Assembly: GCA_963798775.1 (NCBI GenBank)
Contig: CAWCUK010000005.1
Span: 124,001-188,000, forward strand
Direction of reading: 5' to 3'
Length of the DNA stretch: 64,000 nucleotides
Source: CAWCUK01 sp963798775
GTDB lineage: Bacteria > Bacteroidota > Ignavibacteria > Ignavibacteriales > Ignavibacteriaceae
Positions 54,523 to 62,878 of this stretch are shown here, one piece after another. Every line of letters starts with the position of its first letter. The first letter of the stretch is position 1. Both the position numbers and the translations under genes were made by a program. Under the pieces are notes generated by a model. That model was given only the letters and a program-made list of their open reading frames with translations. It was not told the origin of the DNA and did no database searches.

Positions 54523-55453
54523 TTAACACCTCCTCAACCTTTTTCTGCTCAGCCACTTCTTGCCCTGCTTTCTCCACAAAAATTTCATGAAGCGAAATTT
54601 CATTGGCGTCAAATTTATTTACAGTAATTTTATTTTCAACAAGAATGCGCAGCAATTCTTGCGTTTGATTCGGCTCTTTTACCCTTATTCCGGTAGTGTT
54701 CCCGAAATCTTCAATTTTTTCTATTATAGGATGGCTTTTTAAGAATGAAATATCACCTTGGTAATTAAGACTTATATTCCGCTGCGAATATTTTGCTTTT
54801 ATATCTTTAAGTGAACCGCTTAAAATAATTTCTCCTTTATCTATCATCGCAATGTGGTCGCACATTTTTTCGGCAAAGTCCATCATGTGTGTAGAAAATA
54901 TTATAACTTTTCCTTCCTTTTTCATCTCCAAAATAATTTCTTTAAGAAGATTAGTATTTATCGGATCCAGGCCCGAAAAAGGTTCATCCAGTATAACAAA
55001 TTCAGGATCGTGAAGAACGGTTGTAATAAATTGTACTTTCTGCTGGTTCCCTTTTGATAAATCTTCCAGCTTCGAATTTTTTCTATCCAGTAAATCAAAC
55101 CGCTTTAAATAATGATGAGCTTTACTTTCAACATCTTTTGCGGATTTTCCCTTCAACTCGGCAAAAAATAAAAGAGTATCATAAACTTTCATTTTTTTAT
55201 ATAGACCTCTTTCTTCCGGAAGATAGCCGACTTTGTCTTTAAACTCCTGCCCAACTTTAACACCACGTAGCTCAACTTCGCCGCTGTCGGGAAGATAAAT
55301 GTTCATCATCATTCTGATAGTAGTGGTTTTTCCGGCTCCGTTTCTTCCGATAAGGCCAAAAATTGAACCTTCCGGCACCGAAAAAGAAGCGTTTTTTACC
55401 GCATGCACTCCATCGAAAGATTTACTTAAATTGCGAACTTCTAACGCATACAT
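54515..55453 (-). CDS. ABC transporter ATP-binding protein, NatA type
   Basis: A 312-residue ATPase: Walker A GRNGAGKTT at 36-44, signature LSKGNQQK, Walker B FVILDEPFSGLDP, H-loop STHMM. The C-terminal ~90 residues form the accessory domain typical of the NatA/CcmA drug-and-ion exporters. It overlaps the permease start by 8 bp, so translation is coupled. Cytoplasmic face of the inner membrane. Confidence 0.92.
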   Translation of the reverse strand: MYALEVRNLSKSFDGVHAVKNASFSVPEGSIFGLIGRNGAGKTTTIRMMMNIYLPDSGEVELRGVKVGQEFKDKVGYLPEERGLYKKMKVYDTLLFFAELKGKSAKDVESKAHHYLKRFDLLDRKNSKLEDLSKGNQQKVQFITTVLHDPEFVILDEPFSGLDPINTNLLKEIILEMKKEGKVIIFSTHMMDFAEKMCDHIAMIDKGEIILSGSLKDIKAKYSQRNISLNYQGDISFLKSHPIIEKIEDFGNTTGIRVKEPNQTQELLRILVENKITVNKFDANEISLHEIFVEKAGQEVAEQKKVEEVLNV

Positions 55454-55647
55454 AATAAATATCCTATAATTTTATTTTTATTTGCCACTTTAATGTGAAG
55501 GAAATACTAAAGATAAGATAATAAATCCTAAAAGAAACAGAAAATAATATTAAATATTAAGCAACCGAAAGAGCAATTAATGACAAAAGGCAACAATAGT
55601 AACGCTGCGGCCAAATAAAAAGATGAGTGGATTTTTTAAGAAATGAA

Positions 55648-55790
55648 AATCATTGCGGGGTTCGGCTTGCCTAACTCGTTAAACTTTATTATAAGCTTCG
55701 AATTATCTCCTCTGTTAGAACTCTTTTGTTATTGCGCTGCCCGACTAAAAAAACATTAAGAGAAGTTCTACCAAAACTCCCGCAATGATT
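55648..55790. ncRNA. Candidate structured RNA or small inverted-repeat element
   Basis: The only long non-coding stretch (55454-55804) contains a 143-bp segment closed by a perfect 12-bp inverted repeat: AATCATTGCGGG at 55648-55659 and its complement at 55779-55790. Nested inside is a second helix, TAGAACT (55716-55722) with AGTTCTA (55764-55770), extended by five more pairs past one bulged A. GC is higher than in the surrounding spacer. On the minus strand a T-rich tract (ATTTTCATTTCTT) follows the closing stem, which would suit termination of an RNA read in that direction. No known family is recognised; a short mobile element is the alternative. Confidence 0.4.
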
Positions 55791-55804
55791 AGGAGTGTTA
55801 TGCA

Positions 55805-56794
55805 TTATTTGTATGAATGAAGCACTTTCATATAATTTGCTCTTTCAAATTGAGAAGGATCTCCTACATTCATATAACTCATACTGCCTCTCATTTGATC
55901 AAGCGATTCATATTCATTTACTTCCATCCAATAAACCACTTGGTTAAGTACATCTGAAATATGGTTAATTCCGTATTTTAACAAACTAGAGAGCATTTGG
56001 GTAACCTTAGCGCCTGCTAAAATCATTTTGATTACATCATTAGCAGAATAAACACCGCTGGTTGCGGCAAGATCGCAGCCAAGTCTGCCGTACAAAATAG
56101 CAATCCATCTTAAAGGAAGCCGCATGGCCATTGGAGTACTTAAAAGAACATTCGGCACAACTTCTAAAGTATCTAAATCAATATCCGGCTGATAAAAACG
56201 ATTGAACATAACTAAACCATCGGCACCGTTTTTATCCAATTGATCAGCCAAATTAGCTATAGAACTAAAGAAAGGATGAAGTTTAACCGCGACCGGGATA
56301 CTCACATTCATTTTAACTTCTCTAACAACATCCAAATATACTTTTTCAATTTCCTGCCCCGATTTAGTTAAATCGGTGGCAAGAAGATAAATATTTAGTT
56401 CAAGAGCATCTGCGCCTGCTTGTTCAATTTTTTTAGAATAATCAATCCAGCCTCCGGTAGATTTGCCGTTTAAGCTTGCAATCACAGGCATATCTACAGC
56501 TTCTTTAGCTTTACGAAGATGGTTTAAATATTCTTCCGGTCCCATTTTGAAAGGGATATCGGCCGGGAAATAAGAAAGCGCTTCCGGGTGGCTGTCTTCA
56601 TGCATAGCCGTCAGATGATTCATTTCAAGTGCTTCTTGTTCAATTTGTTCCTCAAAGAGTGAATAAAGAACCGCCGCGCCTGCACCCGCGTCTTCCATTG
56701 CTTTAATATTTCCTATATCTTGCGAAAGAGGACCGGCAGATGGAACTATAGGGCTTTTTAATTCAAGTCCAAGATAATTAGTTATTAAATTCAT
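55805..56794 (-). CDS. Dihydroorotate dehydrogenase-like protein
   Basis: A 329-residue flavin TIM-barrel protein of the DHODH-like family. LKSPIVPSAGPLSQD at the N-terminus, ELNIYLLATD and VAVKLHPFFSSIA are the conserved substrate/flavin segments, and LAATSGVYSANDVIKMILAGAKVTQM is the FMN phosphate site. It differs from PyrD by lacking the usual catalytic loop, and it follows NifJ at 10 bp, so a ferredoxin-linked role rather than pyrimidine synthesis is possible. I place the start at ATG 56794 (AGAGGAAT before it) rather than at 56836, which would overlap nifJ by 32 bp. No terminator is seen except the structured element downstream. Confidence 0.78.
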   Translation of the reverse strand: MNLITNYLGLELKSPIVPSAGPLSQDIGNIKAMEDAGAGAAVLYSLFEEQIEQEALEMNHLTAMHEDSHPEALSYFPADIPFKMGPEEYLNHLRKAKEAVDMPVIASLNGKSTGGWIDYSKKIEQAGADALELNIYLLATDLTKSGQEIEKVYLDVVREVKMNVSIPVAVKLHPFFSSIANLADQLDKNGADGLVMFNRFYQPDIDLDTLEVVPNVLLSTPMAMRLPLRWIAILYGRLGCDLAATSGVYSANDVIKMILAGAKVTQMLSSLLKYGINHISDVLNQVVYWMEVNEYESLDQMRGSMSYMNVGDPSQFERANYMKVLHSYK

Positions 56795-56804
56795 TTTATT
56801 CCTC

Positions 56805-59800
56805 TCACTCTTTTGTTTCGATTGCTTTATTATCAACTATTTTTGTGTCTTTACCGTTATTTTTTACTTCAGGTTTATAAGCAGCCATTCTTTCGTATGA
56901 TTCATATTTTTCAACTACTTCTTTCTGGGCTTCTTCCATTAGCTTGGCTGCTTGATCCGGGTGAGATTTAACAAGCATTTTATATCTTGTTTCCATATAG
57001 GCATATTCTTTTAACGGTATTTTTATTCCTTTAGATTCTAATTTGAAAGGATTTTTTCCTTCTTTTTCTAGCAAAGGATTAAATCTGAATAAAGGCCAAT
57101 GTCCTGATTCAACCGCGGCTTTCTGATTTTTCATTGCGGTTCCCATATTTATTCCATGAGCAATACAGTGGCTGTATGCGATTATTAAAGAAGGTCCGTC
57201 GTATGCTTCGGCTTCTAAAAAGGCTCTTAAGGTTTGAACATCGTTTGCTCCCATCGCGACTTTTGCGACATAAACATTACCGTAAGACATCGCGATTAAT
57301 CCAAGGTCTTTTTTGCCCATTGTTTTACCCGCCGCGGCAAATTTGGCAACCGCGCCTCTGGGTGTAGATTTAGACATCTGTCCGCCGGTATTTGAATATA
57401 CTTCCGTATCCAGGACAAGAATGTTTACATTTTTACCGGAAGCTAGAACGTGATCTAAACCGCCGTAACCTATATCGTAAGCCCAGCCGTCGCCGCCCAT
57501 AATCCAAACAGATTTTTTAACAAGATAGTCGGCTAAGGTTAATAAATGTTTTGCTGAACTTGTATTCCCATTTAAAGAACCGGCCGCTAAAAGATCGTTA
57601 AGTTTGGACTTTAATACATCGACTCTTTGTCTTTGTTCATAAATTCCTGCTTCATCTTTTTGATCTGCGTTTAATAATCCGTTAACTAATTCATCGCCTA
57701 ATTCGGATGATAAAACTTTAACCAGATTTTTTGCCTGGTCATTATGTTTATCAATTGCTAATCTAAATCCATAACCGAATTCAGCGTTATCCTCAAAAAG
57801 AGAATTAGACCATGCCGGGCCTCGTCCGTTTTTATTTACACTCCAGGGAGTTGTGGGTAAATTTCCGCCGTAAATTGAAGAACAGCCGGTAGCGTTTGCT
57901 ACAACCGCTCTGTCTCCGAAAAGTTGGCTTACCAATTTTACATAAGGAGTTTCACCGCATCCTGAACAAGCACCGGAAAATTCAAATAACGGTTCTAAAA
58001 ATTGTGAATCTTTTATCTGGCTTACATTTATTTTAGTTCTGTCGAATTCAGGAAGAGATAAGAAATAATCCCAATTTGCTCTTTCCGTTTCTCTTAAAGG
58101 TAATTGTTCCTTCATATTTATTGCTTTTATTCTGGTTTCTTGTTTGTTCTTAGCGGGACAAACATCAACGCAGAGCGCACAGCCTGTACAATCTTCAACT
58201 GCCACTTGAATTGTATAAGCTAAATTTTCTCCGTGTTCCTTGCTCTTAAATTTCATTGATTTAAAACTTTCCGGAGCGTTAGCTAATTCTTTTTCATCAT
58301 AAATTTTTGCTCTTATTGAAGCGTGAGGACAAACGATAACACATTTATTACACTGAATACATGTTTCCGCTTCCCAAACAGGAACTTCCAAAGCGATATT
58401 TCTCTTTTCCCATTTAGCGGTAGCCGTCGGAAAAGTTCCGTCGATTGGCATTTTGCTTACAGGAAGCATGTCGCCTTCACCGGCAATTATTCTTGCGGTA
58501 ATATCTTTAACAAAATCGGGTGCATCCGCGGATACAGCAGGAAGTAATTCTAAGGTAGAACTAACTTCAGAAGGTACTTCAACTTCAAAAAGATTTTCAA
58601 TTGTTTTATCCACAGCGTTAAAGTTCATTTGAACAATTCTTTCGCCCTTTGCGCCGTATGTTTTTTTAATCGCGTTTTTAATCAATGAAATTGCTTCATC
58701 TTTAGGGAAAATTTTTGAAATAGCGAAGAAGCTTGTCTGCATTATAGTATTAATTCTTACGCCCATTCCGGTTTCTCCGGCAACTTTGTAAGCATCAATA
58801 ATGTAGAATTTCATTTTTTTATTAATAAGATCCAACTGCACTTTTTTCGGTAAAGTATTCCAAACTTCATTTTGGGGAATTTTGGTATTTAATAAGAAAG
58901 TCGCTCCCTCAACAGCGTCTTTCAACATATCCATTTTTTCTAAGAATACTAATTGGTGGCAAGCGATAAAATTTGCTTTATCAATTAAATAAGTTGATTT
59001 AATTTCTTTAGGGCCGAATCTTAAATGAGAAGTTGTTGTGGAACCGGATTTTTTCGAGTCATAAACGAAATATCCTTGAGCGTTATAATCTGTTCCTTCA
59101 CCTATAATTTTAATTGAGTTTTTATTAGCCCCAACTGTACCGTCAGAACCTAATCCGTAGAATTTGCCTCTGAAAGTTTCTTCGGCTTCAACAGAAAATG
59201 AAGGATCGAACTCGATGTGAGTATTTGTAACATCATCAATAATACCGATAGTAAAATGATTTTTGGGTTTTTCTTTTTTCATTTCATCAAATACAGCTTT
59301 AATCATCGCGGGAGTAAATTCTTTAGATGAAAGTCCGTAGCGTCCGCCGGTAATTTTTGGATAAGGAAATTGAAGTTCACCGTTATTGTATTTTTCGGAA
59401 ATAGCGTTTACAACATCAAGATATAACGGCTCGCCTGAAGCGCCGGGTTCTTTTGTTCTGTCTAAAACCGTTATTGTTTTTGTGGTTTTCGGTAAGGCGT
59501 TAATAAAATGATCGATAGAGAAAGGCCTGTATAATCTTACTTTTAAAATACCGACTTTTTCTTCTTTATTTATAAGATAATTAACTGTTTCCTCAGCAGC
59601 TTCAGCGCCGGAACCCATTAAAATAATTATTCTTTCCGCATCCGGAGCTCCCACGTAATCAAATAAATTGTATTGCCTTCCGGTAATTTCCGCAAATTTA
59701 TCCATTTGTTTTTGTACAATTTCAGGACAAGCATTGTAAAAAGAATTTACTGTTTCTCTGCCCTGAAAATAAACATCAGGATTCTGAGCAGTTCCGCGCA

Positions 59801-60443
59801 ATACCGGATGATCGGGTGATAATCCTCTGTTTCTATGCGCAATAACCAGTTCATCATCAATCATCGCTCTCATATCTTCGGTAGAAAGCTGTTCAATTTT
59901 CATAACTTCATGAGAAGTTCTAAATCCGTCAAAAAAATGAAGAAATGGGATTCGTGATTCTAAGGTTGAAGCTTGCGCGATTAAAGCAAAATCCATTACT
60001 TCCTGAACAGAATTAGAGGCCAGCATAGCAAAACCGGTTTGGCGAGTTGCCATAACATCGCTATGGTCGCCGAAGATTGAAAGTGCTTGCGCGGCAATTG
60101 ATCTGGCTGATACATGAAAAACCGTAGAAGTTAATTCTCCGGCAATTTTATACATATTCGGAATCATTAACAGCAGACCTTGAGAAGCAGTAAAAGTACT
60201 TGTTAACGCGCCGGCTTGAAGAGCACCATGCACACTACCTGAGGCTCCTCCTTCACTTTGTAATTCACTTACTGACGGTATATCATTCCAAATATTTTTC
60301 TTTCCGACCGCTGCCCAAGCGTCGCACCACTCGCCCATAGGTGACGAAGGAGTAATAGGATATATTGCAATCACTTCATTAGTATTATAAGCTACGTAAC
60401 CTGCAGCCTCATTTCCATCTATTGTTACTTTTTTTCTTTCCAT
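56805..60443 (-). CDS. nifJ: Pyruvate:ferredoxin (flavodoxin) oxidoreductase
   Basis: A single-chain ~1212-residue PFOR that oxidises pyruvate to acetyl-CoA and CO2 and reduces ferredoxin or flavodoxin. Domain order is complete: domain I (TIDGNEAAGYVAY, IYPITPSSPM), a domain II/III region including GRYGLSSKEFTPAM, two [4Fe-4S] motifs (CIQCNKCVIVCP and CTGCALCVDVCPAKN), and the TPP domain with CSGCGETPY, GDGWAYDIGYGG and DTEVYSNTGGQ. I choose the ATG at 60443 (GGAA 6 bp upstream) over the TTG at 60455 and ATG at 60449. It marks an anaerobic or facultative lifestyle. The DHODH-like gene follows. Confidence 0.96.
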   Translation of the reverse strand: MERKKVTIDGNEAAGYVAYNTNEVIAIYPITPSSPMGEWCDAWAAVGKKNIWNDIPSVSELQSEGGASGSVHGALQAGALTSTFTASQGLLLMIPNMYKIAGELTSTVFHVSARSIAAQALSIFGDHSDVMATRQTGFAMLASNSVQEVMDFALIAQASTLESRIPFLHFFDGFRTSHEVMKIEQLSTEDMRAMIDDELVIAHRNRGLSPDHPVLRGTAQNPDVYFQGRETVNSFYNACPEIVQKQMDKFAEITGRQYNLFDYVGAPDAERIIILMGSGAEAAEETVNYLINKEEKVGILKVRLYRPFSIDHFINALPKTTKTITVLDRTKEPGASGEPLYLDVVNAISEKYNNGELQFPYPKITGGRYGLSSKEFTPAMIKAVFDEMKKEKPKNHFTIGIIDDVTNTHIEFDPSFSVEAEETFRGKFYGLGSDGTVGANKNSIKIIGEGTDYNAQGYFVYDSKKSGSTTTSHLRFGPKEIKSTYLIDKANFIACHQLVFLEKMDMLKDAVEGATFLLNTKIPQNEVWNTLPKKVQLDLINKKMKFYIIDAYKVAGETGMGVRINTIMQTSFFAISKIFPKDEAISLIKNAIKKTYGAKGERIVQMNFNAVDKTIENLFEVEVPSEVSSTLELLPAVSADAPDFVKDITARIIAGEGDMLPVSKMPIDGTFPTATAKWEKRNIALEVPVWEAETCIQCNKCVIVCPHASIRAKIYDEKELANAPESFKSMKFKSKEHGENLAYTIQVAVEDCTGCALCVDVCPAKNKQETRIKAINMKEQLPLRETERANWDYFLSLPEFDRTKINVSQIKDSQFLEPLFEFSGACSGCGETPYVKLVSQLFGDRAVVANATGCSSIYGGNLPTTPWSVNKNGRGPAWSNSLFEDNAEFGYGFRLAIDKHNDQAKNLVKVLSSELGDELVNGLLNADQKDEAGIYEQRQRVDVLKSKLNDLLAAGSLNGNTSSAKHLLTLADYLVKKSVWIMGGDGWAYDIGYGGLDHVLASGKNVNILVLDTEVYSNTGGQMSKSTPRGAVAKFAAAGKTMGKKDLGLIAMSYGNVYVAKVAMGANDVQTLRAFLEAEAYDGPSLIIAYSHCIAHGINMGTAMKNQKAAVESGHWPLFRFNPLLEKEGKNPFKLESKGIKIPLKEYAYMETRYKMLVKSHPDQAAKLMEEAQKEVVEKYESYERMAAYKPEVKNNGKDTKIVDNKAIETKE

Positions 60444-60736
60444 TTTCATTTCCAATTTTTTAAAATTATTAAAAGCCTTGGTAAAGTGTGTACTTATTTA
60501 GCCAAATATTATACCAATCTTTATTTCATAATTTATAGCTTAAATTCTCATTTTATTTTTTCATATCCTGGAATTGAATGAGGCGTAAAAAGCGACTTTT
60601 CTTGATTTAGAGAATTAACCGAAATGTGTTTTTTTGCAGGAAGTAGACTACATTTCTCATTATAACTGACATCCACAATAAATTATTACTTTTTTTTTGG
60701 TATTTTTCGAAATCATTCTTAAGATTTATTTTTTTT
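60444..60736. promoter_or_regulatory. Divergent spacer between nifJ and the TauE/SafE gene
   Basis: About 290 bp with no gene. On the minus strand a TATAAT (60513-60508) followed by ATTTGG lies about 65 bp before the nifJ start and is the likeliest nifJ promoter element. No convincing promoter or operator is seen for the plus-strand gene. Confidence 0.35.
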
Positions 60737-61570
60737 ATGGAATTTGTATTAATTGCATTAGTGGGAATAATAGTTAGCGCTTTCGGAACTGTGGTCGGTT
60801 TCGGCGGCGGAGTTTTTATGGTGCCGTTATTAATTATTCTTTTTCATGTCCCCATAAATGTAGCTATTGGTTCAGTTATTCTCGCGTTGCTTCCCGGTTC
60901 ACTAATTTCAACTTATTTTAATTACAAAGCAAAACAAATTGATTTTTTGGCGGGCATTATTTTAGAAGCTCCCACAATGGTTGGAACTGTTATCGGCGCT
61001 TATTTAACTTCTATTATTCCGGTTTTCTTAATTGAGATAATCTTTTCACTGTTTATAAGCTGGATCGGAATTTATATGTTTCGAAAAGCCAAACACGGTG
61101 ATGCGGAAGTTGATAAAAGCAGTAAACTTTACAAGTTAAACAGGTTGGGCCCCGGTATTATCCGAAGATCAAAGAAGGGAGCATATAGAATTAGTTTTCT
61201 TCTTTGCGGAATTTTTGGAATTATGGCGGGAATTCTCGCGGGTTTTTTCGGAATCGGAGGCGGTTTTTTAAAAATTCCGATTATGGTTGGTGTTTTCAAT
61301 ATTCCCCCTTTAATTGCTTCTTCCACAGCTCTTTTTATGATTGTTTTTACAAGTTTTACCGGCTCGGCAAGCCATTATTTTCTCGGTCATATTTATTTTC
61401 AATCAAGTTTCCCGGTTGTAATAGGATTTATAATGGGAGCTTTTATAGGAAATAAATTAAATGTAAAAGTCTCTGATAAAACTCTTAGAAAATTAATCGG
61501 AATCGGTTTATTATTAGCCGGTTTTGCAGTTTTTATATATGCGGTTGTTCTTAGGTATATAATTAAATAA
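60737..61570 (+). CDS. TauE/SafE family membrane permease
   Basis: A 277-residue inner-membrane protein with about eight helices and the duplicated TauE/SafE motif: GFGGGVFMVPLLIILFHVP in the first half and GFFGIGGGFLKIPIMVGVFNIPP in the second. A basic loop (RRSKKGAYRIS) separates the halves. Family members export sulfite, sulfoacetate or other organosulfonates; the substrate here is open. It is followed 27 bp later by the phosphoesterase gene. Confidence 0.88.
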   Translation: MEFVLIALVGIIVSAFGTVVGFGGGVFMVPLLIILFHVPINVAIGSVILALLPGSLISTYFNYKAKQIDFLAGIILEAPTMVGTVIGAYLTSIIPVFLIEIIFSLFISWIGIYMFRKAKHGDAEVDKSSKLYKLNRLGPGIIRRSKKGAYRISFLLCGIFGIMAGILAGFFGIGGGFLKIPIMVGVFNIPPLIASSTALFMIVFTSFTGSASHYFLGHIYFQSSFPVVIGFIMGAFIGNKLNVKVSDKTLRKLIGIGLLLAGFAVFIYAVVLRYIIK

Positions 61571-61597
61571 TCCAAATAAATAATTGAAATTTGCAAA

Positions 61598-62731
61598 ATG
61601 AATATTAACAGAATTCTTCTTATTGTATTAACAGTTTTTTTTATATCATCAACATTTGCTCAAAATTTTAAATTTGCGGGAATGTCTGACAGTCGTGGCA
61701 GATATACGGGAGTAAATGATTCTGTTTTTATTCCTTTAGTTAATCATTTAATGGAAAATAACGGAGACATTAAATTTTTAGTATTTCCCGGAGATTTAAT
61801 AAGCGGGAATAAAAATTCATCTGAGGAAACCAGAAAACAGCTTGAACATTGGAAAGATATAATGCAGCCGGTTTACGACAATCCTAATTTGATCGGGCCG
61901 AAAATTTGGCTTTCCGTCGGGAATCACGAAATTCAAAAAACGGACGACGAAAATAATTTTAGGCAGGAATTTCCATACATGTACATGAACGGACCGGAAG
62001 ATGAAAAAGGTTTAACTTATTCTTTTGATTATGATTCAGTACATTTTGTTTTTGTTACTACAGATAAATGGCATTACAGCGAAGCCGACGAAGGAGAAGG
62101 AAGCCGCGATTGGCATTATGTTAAGCATCTCGACTGGCTGGAAAATGATTTAAAAACGGCAAGAGAAAACGGCAGTAAATATATTTTTGTAATGGGACAT
62201 GAAACCGCCTTCCCTATCGGCGGTCATTTAAGAGATGGACTTCCTAACCTTGGAATGAATTTTAAACTTCCTTTAGATTCAACAAGAAAATGGTATTTAA
62301 ACCAGCGAGATATGTTTTGGAAAGTTTTAGAAAAGTATAATGTTAGTGCTTATTTATGCGGTCATGAACATTTATACGGAAGAGAATCTATTAACGGAAT
62401 TTATCAAATTATTACCGGAAGCTGCGGAGCTCCGCTTTATCATTTCAATCCCGAATACGGAGATAATCCGGAGAAAAAACAAAACGGACAGGAATTAACT
62501 TATAATGAAGCACTTCCTTATTATAAGGTATTAGATTATAATTACGGTCCCGGAGGTAATGCACAAGCTTCAAAAGATTTTGTCGGCAAGCGTGCCTTTG
62601 TTTATGTAGTTGTTAATGTTACTCCGAAAAATGTTGAAGTAGAAACATACGGCGCTGAACCCAAAGAAGGGATAAATAATCTTCTCGGCACTCAAATTCA
62701 TTTGCTTGATAAATTTATAATCAGCAAATAG
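61598..62731 (+). CDS. Secreted calcineurin-like metallophosphoesterase
   Basis: A 377-residue exported protein: signal peptide (1-21, ending STFAQ), then a metallophosphoesterase fold with the five metal motifs: SDSRG (block I), FPGDLIS (II), VGNHEI (III), MGHET (IV) and CGHEHLYGRE (V). It resembles purple-acid-phosphatase-type calcineurin proteins. The usual GDxH of block I is replaced by SDSRG, so one ligand set is divergent. Periplasmic or surface phosphate ester hydrolysis is expected; substrate unknown. No sorting domain is present. Confidence 0.85.
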   Translation: MNINRILLIVLTVFFISSTFAQNFKFAGMSDSRGRYTGVNDSVFIPLVNHLMENNGDIKFLVFPGDLISGNKNSSEETRKQLEHWKDIMQPVYDNPNLIGPKIWLSVGNHEIQKTDDENNFRQEFPYMYMNGPEDEKGLTYSFDYDSVHFVFVTTDKWHYSEADEGEGSRDWHYVKHLDWLENDLKTARENGSKYIFVMGHETAFPIGGHLRDGLPNLGMNFKLPLDSTRKWYLNQRDMFWKVLEKYNVSAYLCGHEHLYGRESINGIYQIITGSCGAPLYHFNPEYGDNPEKKQNGQELTYNEALPYYKVLDYNYGPGGNAQASKDFVGKRAFVYVVVNVTPKNVEVETYGAEPKEGINNLLGTQIHLLDKFIISK

Positions 62732-62742
62732 TATAAAATTTA

Positions 62743-62770
62743 AAGGCTGCTAATAAATTTTTGCAGCCTT
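62743..62770 (+). terminator. Probable intrinsic terminator
   Basis: AAGGCTGC (62743-62750) pairs with GCAGCCTT (62763-62770) around a 12-nt loop; the following tract is only partly T-rich, so it is a weaker terminator. Confidence 0.6.
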
Positions 62771-62878
62771 CACTTCTGCTTTTAATTTATTCTAAAATTT
62801 CATAAACAAAATCAGAAGGAATTAAGAATGGCTACTCAACCTAATGTAGTATTTAAATTAATCAGATAGCCTCATTGT

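Noticed and set aside
55669..55720. GCCTAAC and GTTAGAA resemble integron attC core sites.
   Set aside because: Only five of seven core positions are complementary, the inner L boxes are missing and there is no integrase or cassette array; treated as part of the structured element.
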